Source of the DNA: an alpha proteobacterium SCGC AAA536-G10
GTDB lineage: Bacteria; Pseudomonadota; Alphaproteobacteria; Puniceispirillales; Marisalimonadaceae
Assembly (NCBI GenBank): GCA_000384615.1
Contig: ARQU01000007.1
Location: 39,397 to 103,396 of the forward strand
DNA: 64,000 nucleotides
Direction: 5' to 3'
Every line of letters begins with the position of its first letter. Within the stretch, counting starts at the first letter, position 1. The translations under genes and the position numbers were made by a program. Of the stretch, positions 62,096 to 64,000 are shown piece after piece. The notes beneath the pieces are model-generated. The model did not search any database and was not told where the DNA came from. It was given only the letters and a program-made list of their open reading frames with translations.

Positions 62096-62875
62096 TCAAT
62101 TTATGTATAACTTATCTGATATTGAAACGAGACCAGTTTTTATAACTCTTGCGTAGACTCCTAAATCTAAATGCCCGTAATGGGTATTAATTTCATTTGG
62201 TATATTAATGTCTCGAATAGCATTTTCAGGATTTACATTGGTTGCTGCACACCTCTGTGTTTTTTTAAAAACTTCTAGTATGCTGTTACCAACAGAAATT
62301 TTTTTTCCAATCCAATTAAATTCTTCCCAGGCATTTCCATTATCTATCAGGAAATTTCCACGAAACCTGGAAGGTGCAATTTTCTTACCTAGTTTTTTTT
62401 CAAACTCACTTATTGTATTTAGGTTTATTATGGACACAGCTTTGTCTGGAATATCTGAAAATGAATGAGTTAAGTTATTGTTATTTTGAATTTTAATTCC
62501 TTGCACTAACTTTGGCTTATTATCAATTCCTAAATTTAAGTAATTTTGAAAAAAAGTTTCAACTTTTTTAATATTTTCTTCTTTGAGAAGAATTTCATTT
62601 ATAACAACTTTATTATCAAGATTTATAGTCAATTTTCTAGTTTTTGGATCAAATTTAGTTTCTAATTTAGCTAATTTTTCTTCTTTAACTAATGCTAAAA
62701 AATTTGTTTTTCTTAAATAAACCGGATTATTTCTGTCATACATAACATGTGACCTAGAAAATGCAAACTCACGATCTCCAGGTAGAACTTGATTTTTTTC
62801 TAGTATAATATTTTGAAGATACTCACCTGATAGTCCTTTGATAGGATATCGAACGATACTTTTTATTTTACTCAT
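62096..62875 (-). CDS. MOSC-domain protein
   Basis: A 259-residue protein with an N-terminal beta-barrel (SIVRYPIKGLSGEYL, DREFAFSR) and a MOSC domain bearing the conserved cysteine in RCAATNVNPE, as in molybdenum-cofactor sulfurase C-terminal and YcbX-like proteins. It probably handles Moco-bound sulfur or N-hydroxylated compound reduction. ATG at 62875 is preferred to a TTG four codons upstream, since family members begin MSKIKSIVRYP. It neighbours the modA-like gene. Confidence 0.82.
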   Translation of the reverse strand: MSKIKSIVRYPIKGLSGEYLQNIILEKNQVLPGDREFAFSRSHVMYDRNNPVYLRKTNFLALVKEEKLAKLETKFDPKTRKLTINLDNKVVINEILLKEENIKKVETFFQNYLNLGIDNKPKLVQGIKIQNNNNLTHSFSDIPDKAVSIINLNTISEFEKKLGKKIAPSRFRGNFLIDNGNAWEEFNWIGKKISVGNSILEVFKKTQRCAATNVNPENAIRDINIPNEINTHYGHLDLGVYARVIKTGLVSISDKLYIN

Positions 62876-62987
62876 AAACACGACCAATCTATAACATCGA
62901 GCATTATAGTTTCATATATAAATATATCTATATAATAAATTTTACGATAAAATTAAGACAAAAAGACTCGATTTTTTTAGTTCAGAA

Positions 62988-63410
62988 TCAAGACGCGGTA
63001 TCAAATAAAACTTCTGGATTAGACATGGTTTTAATTTCAAGAACGTTTCCATTTGGATCTTCTACAAAAAATGTCTCTTGCTCAAATTTTGAACCAATGA
63101 ATCTCCTATATGGATCATCAAAATAATCAATATTGCTAGCTTCTATTCTTTTTTTTACTTCTTCAAAATCTTTTGCTTCGAGGTGAACTCCAAAGTGAGG
63201 TACACAAACATCACCCATATCAACGTCGTGTCTTTCTCGTATTTGTTTTGTTTTTGTCTCATGAAGAGTAAGTTCATTTCCCCAAAAATTTATGTCTATC
63301 CAGCGACCTTCTTCTTGATTACCTGTTTTACAACCTAAAATATCTCGATAAAAACCTAAAGCCTTACTAATATTACCAGCTGGTATTGCTAAATGAAAAC
63401 AATTAGTCAT
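62988..63410 (-). CDS. VOC-superfamily (glyoxalase/bleomycin-resistance-like) protein
   Basis: A 140-residue single VOC unit: CFHLAIPAGNISKALGFYRDILG (read in two parts; His6 as the first metal ligand), ELTLHET, PHFGVHLEAKDFEEVKKRI (second His) and FVEDPNGNVLEIKTM (final Glu). This is the paired beta-alpha-beta-beta-beta metal site of glyoxalase I and ring-cleaving dioxygenase relatives. Substrate unknown. GAGGAAATT precedes the ATG. Alone on its strand here. Confidence 0.82.
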   Translation of the reverse strand: MTNCFHLAIPAGNISKALGFYRDILGCKTGNQEEGRWIDINFWGNELTLHETKTKQIRERHDVDMGDVCVPHFGVHLEAKDFEEVKKRIEASNIDYFDDPYRRFIGSKFEQETFFVEDPNGNVLEIKTMSNPEVLFDTAS

Positions 63411-63490
63411 AATTTCCTCATATAAATAATATATATTGTATAAACATATGATATAATTATCTCTTAAAAAATCAACTAATTAAGGTTAAT

Positions 63491-64000
63491 TTATTGTTGC
63501 GGTGCTTCAGTTACTGTAAAAAATCCAGAAAAAGGCCCAACTCCACCACCTTCGTCAGCTGTATTACTAGGAGCAGTACTTGAAAATAATTGTGCACCAT
63601 AACCAGTAACATTAAATGTAAATTTAAATCCTATTGTCGATGGGGTAATAACAACAGGTGTTGTCAGGTTCATTACACCAACTAATCTGTCAACATTAGA
63701 ACAAACGTTAGAAGCGGTCTCACCGGCTCCATCTCTTTTGTCTAAAGTTGAATTTTGCATTAAATATCCATCAAGAGTACCAACAGACACAACGGCACCA
63801 ATATATTCACCATCACAAACATTAGTTGGACCAAACTGATTTAATGTAGTTGTACATTCTTCAGCAGGTCCGGTTGTGTCAACAGTGCCACAAGATCCAG
63901 ATCCACCGTCATTATTTATATAAAACGTTGTATCATCTGCTTTAGTAAATTGACCTTTAACACTAAAATCATTACTTAAAATAATATATGGAAATTGATA
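63491..64000 (-). CDS. C-terminal end of an unknown secreted, cysteine-containing protein (cut by window end)
   Basis: The minus-strand frame is open from the stop at 63491 to the last base, giving at least 169 residues; the GTG at 63790 is internal and not a start. The sequence is Gly/Thr/Asn/Ser-rich with few lysines and four cysteines (SGSCGT, EECTT, NVCDGE, NVCSNV), and strand-like blocks such as IGFKFTFNVTGYG. That suggests an extracellular or periplasmic beta-rich protein. I do not recognise the family. Confidence 0.6.
   Translation of the reverse strand, partial: YQFPYIILSNDFSVKGQFTKADDTTFYINNDGGSGSCGTVDTTGPAEECTTTLNQFGPTNVCDGEYIGAVVSVGTLDGYLMQNSTLDKRDGAGETASNVCSNVDRLVGVMNLTTPVVITPSTIGFKFTFNVTGYGAQLFSSTAPSNTADEGGGVGPFSGFFTVTEAPQQ

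Noticed and set aside
1..64000. tRNA, rRNA, CRISPR arrays, insertion sequences, prophage genes
   Set aside because: Spacers were read on both strands: no cloverleaf with a conserved T-loop, no regular repeat-spacer pattern, no transposase or integrase motif. The three-way shape at 55386-55453 lacks the lengths and conserved bases of a tRNA.

Overview
The window is a gene-dense, strongly AT-rich stretch of a bacterial chromosome. I count about 70 genes, with short spacers, 4-bp ATGA-type overlaps and frequent TTG starts backed by good Shine-Dalgarno sequences. Gene content points to a streamlined, probably marine alphaproteobacterium: TRAP and tripartite tricarboxylate (TTT) transporters, several CaiB/BaiF CoA-transferases, three MmgE/PrpD proteins, a ppk-ppx pair, csaA and a bactofilin. 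That placement is inferred from gene content only. I see no rRNA, tRNA, CRISPR array, insertion sequence or prophage. No gene-free stretch exceeds 300 bases; the longest spacer, 60125-60403, holds one possible tiny gene.

Layout. 1-11802 is a mixed catabolic region: amidase end, metallo-beta-lactamase-fold hydrolase, omega-aminotransferase, racemase-like CoA enzyme, fumarylacetoacetate-hydrolase-like protein, NIPSNAP protein, GST, beta-hydroxyacid dehydrogenase, flavin monooxygenase, hydratase, TauE exporter and a frameshifted DMT transporter. 11859-15451 is ppk-ppx (polyphosphate). 15555-24939 carries a TPP enzyme, an SCP2/hydrolase pair, SDR, RidA, AzlC/AzlD exporter, acyl-CoA dehydrogenase, MmgE/PrpD and an amidase.

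24927-34070 is the most coherent block. It reads on the minus strand as HTD2-type hydratase, MmgE/PrpD, CaiB CoA-transferase, CitE-like lyase, MaoC hydratase, second CoA-transferase, then TRAP genes dctP-dctQ-dctM. It looks like an uptake and degradation operon for a C5 dicarboxylic acid of the itaconate/mesaconate/citramalate type, ending in citramalyl-CoA cleavage. 34176-37143 is a plus-strand group (tautomerase-like, enoyl-CoA hydratase, PcaB-like lyase, thioesterase), followed by glutathione-dependent formaldehyde oxidation (frmA-fghA).

39204-48361 holds an enoyl-CoA hydratase with a CoA-transferase, a gamma-carbonic-anhydrase-like protein, an enolase-superfamily enzyme, a TauD-type dioxygenase and a complete TTT transporter followed by a third MmgE/PrpD. 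49473-54320 holds a Baeyer-Villiger monooxygenase and pobA-pcaH-pcaG (4-hydroxybenzoate to 3-carboxymuconate) with two small downstream genes. 54349-64000 is mostly housekeeping or unassigned: hpt, a zinc dehydrogenase, a frameshifted DMT permease, a DapA-like protein, csaA, bactofilin, SCO1, a ModA-like protein, a MOSC protein, a VOC protein and the end of an unknown secreted protein.

The oddest sequence-level signals are these. Four genes are broken by single-base shifts (three of them in A/T homopolymers), and a fifth has its 5' end buried in a 13-A run. A 12-bp inverted repeat encloses two small hairpins in the only roomy convergent spacer of the window. Hairpins follow the solute-binding-protein gene in both transporter operons.
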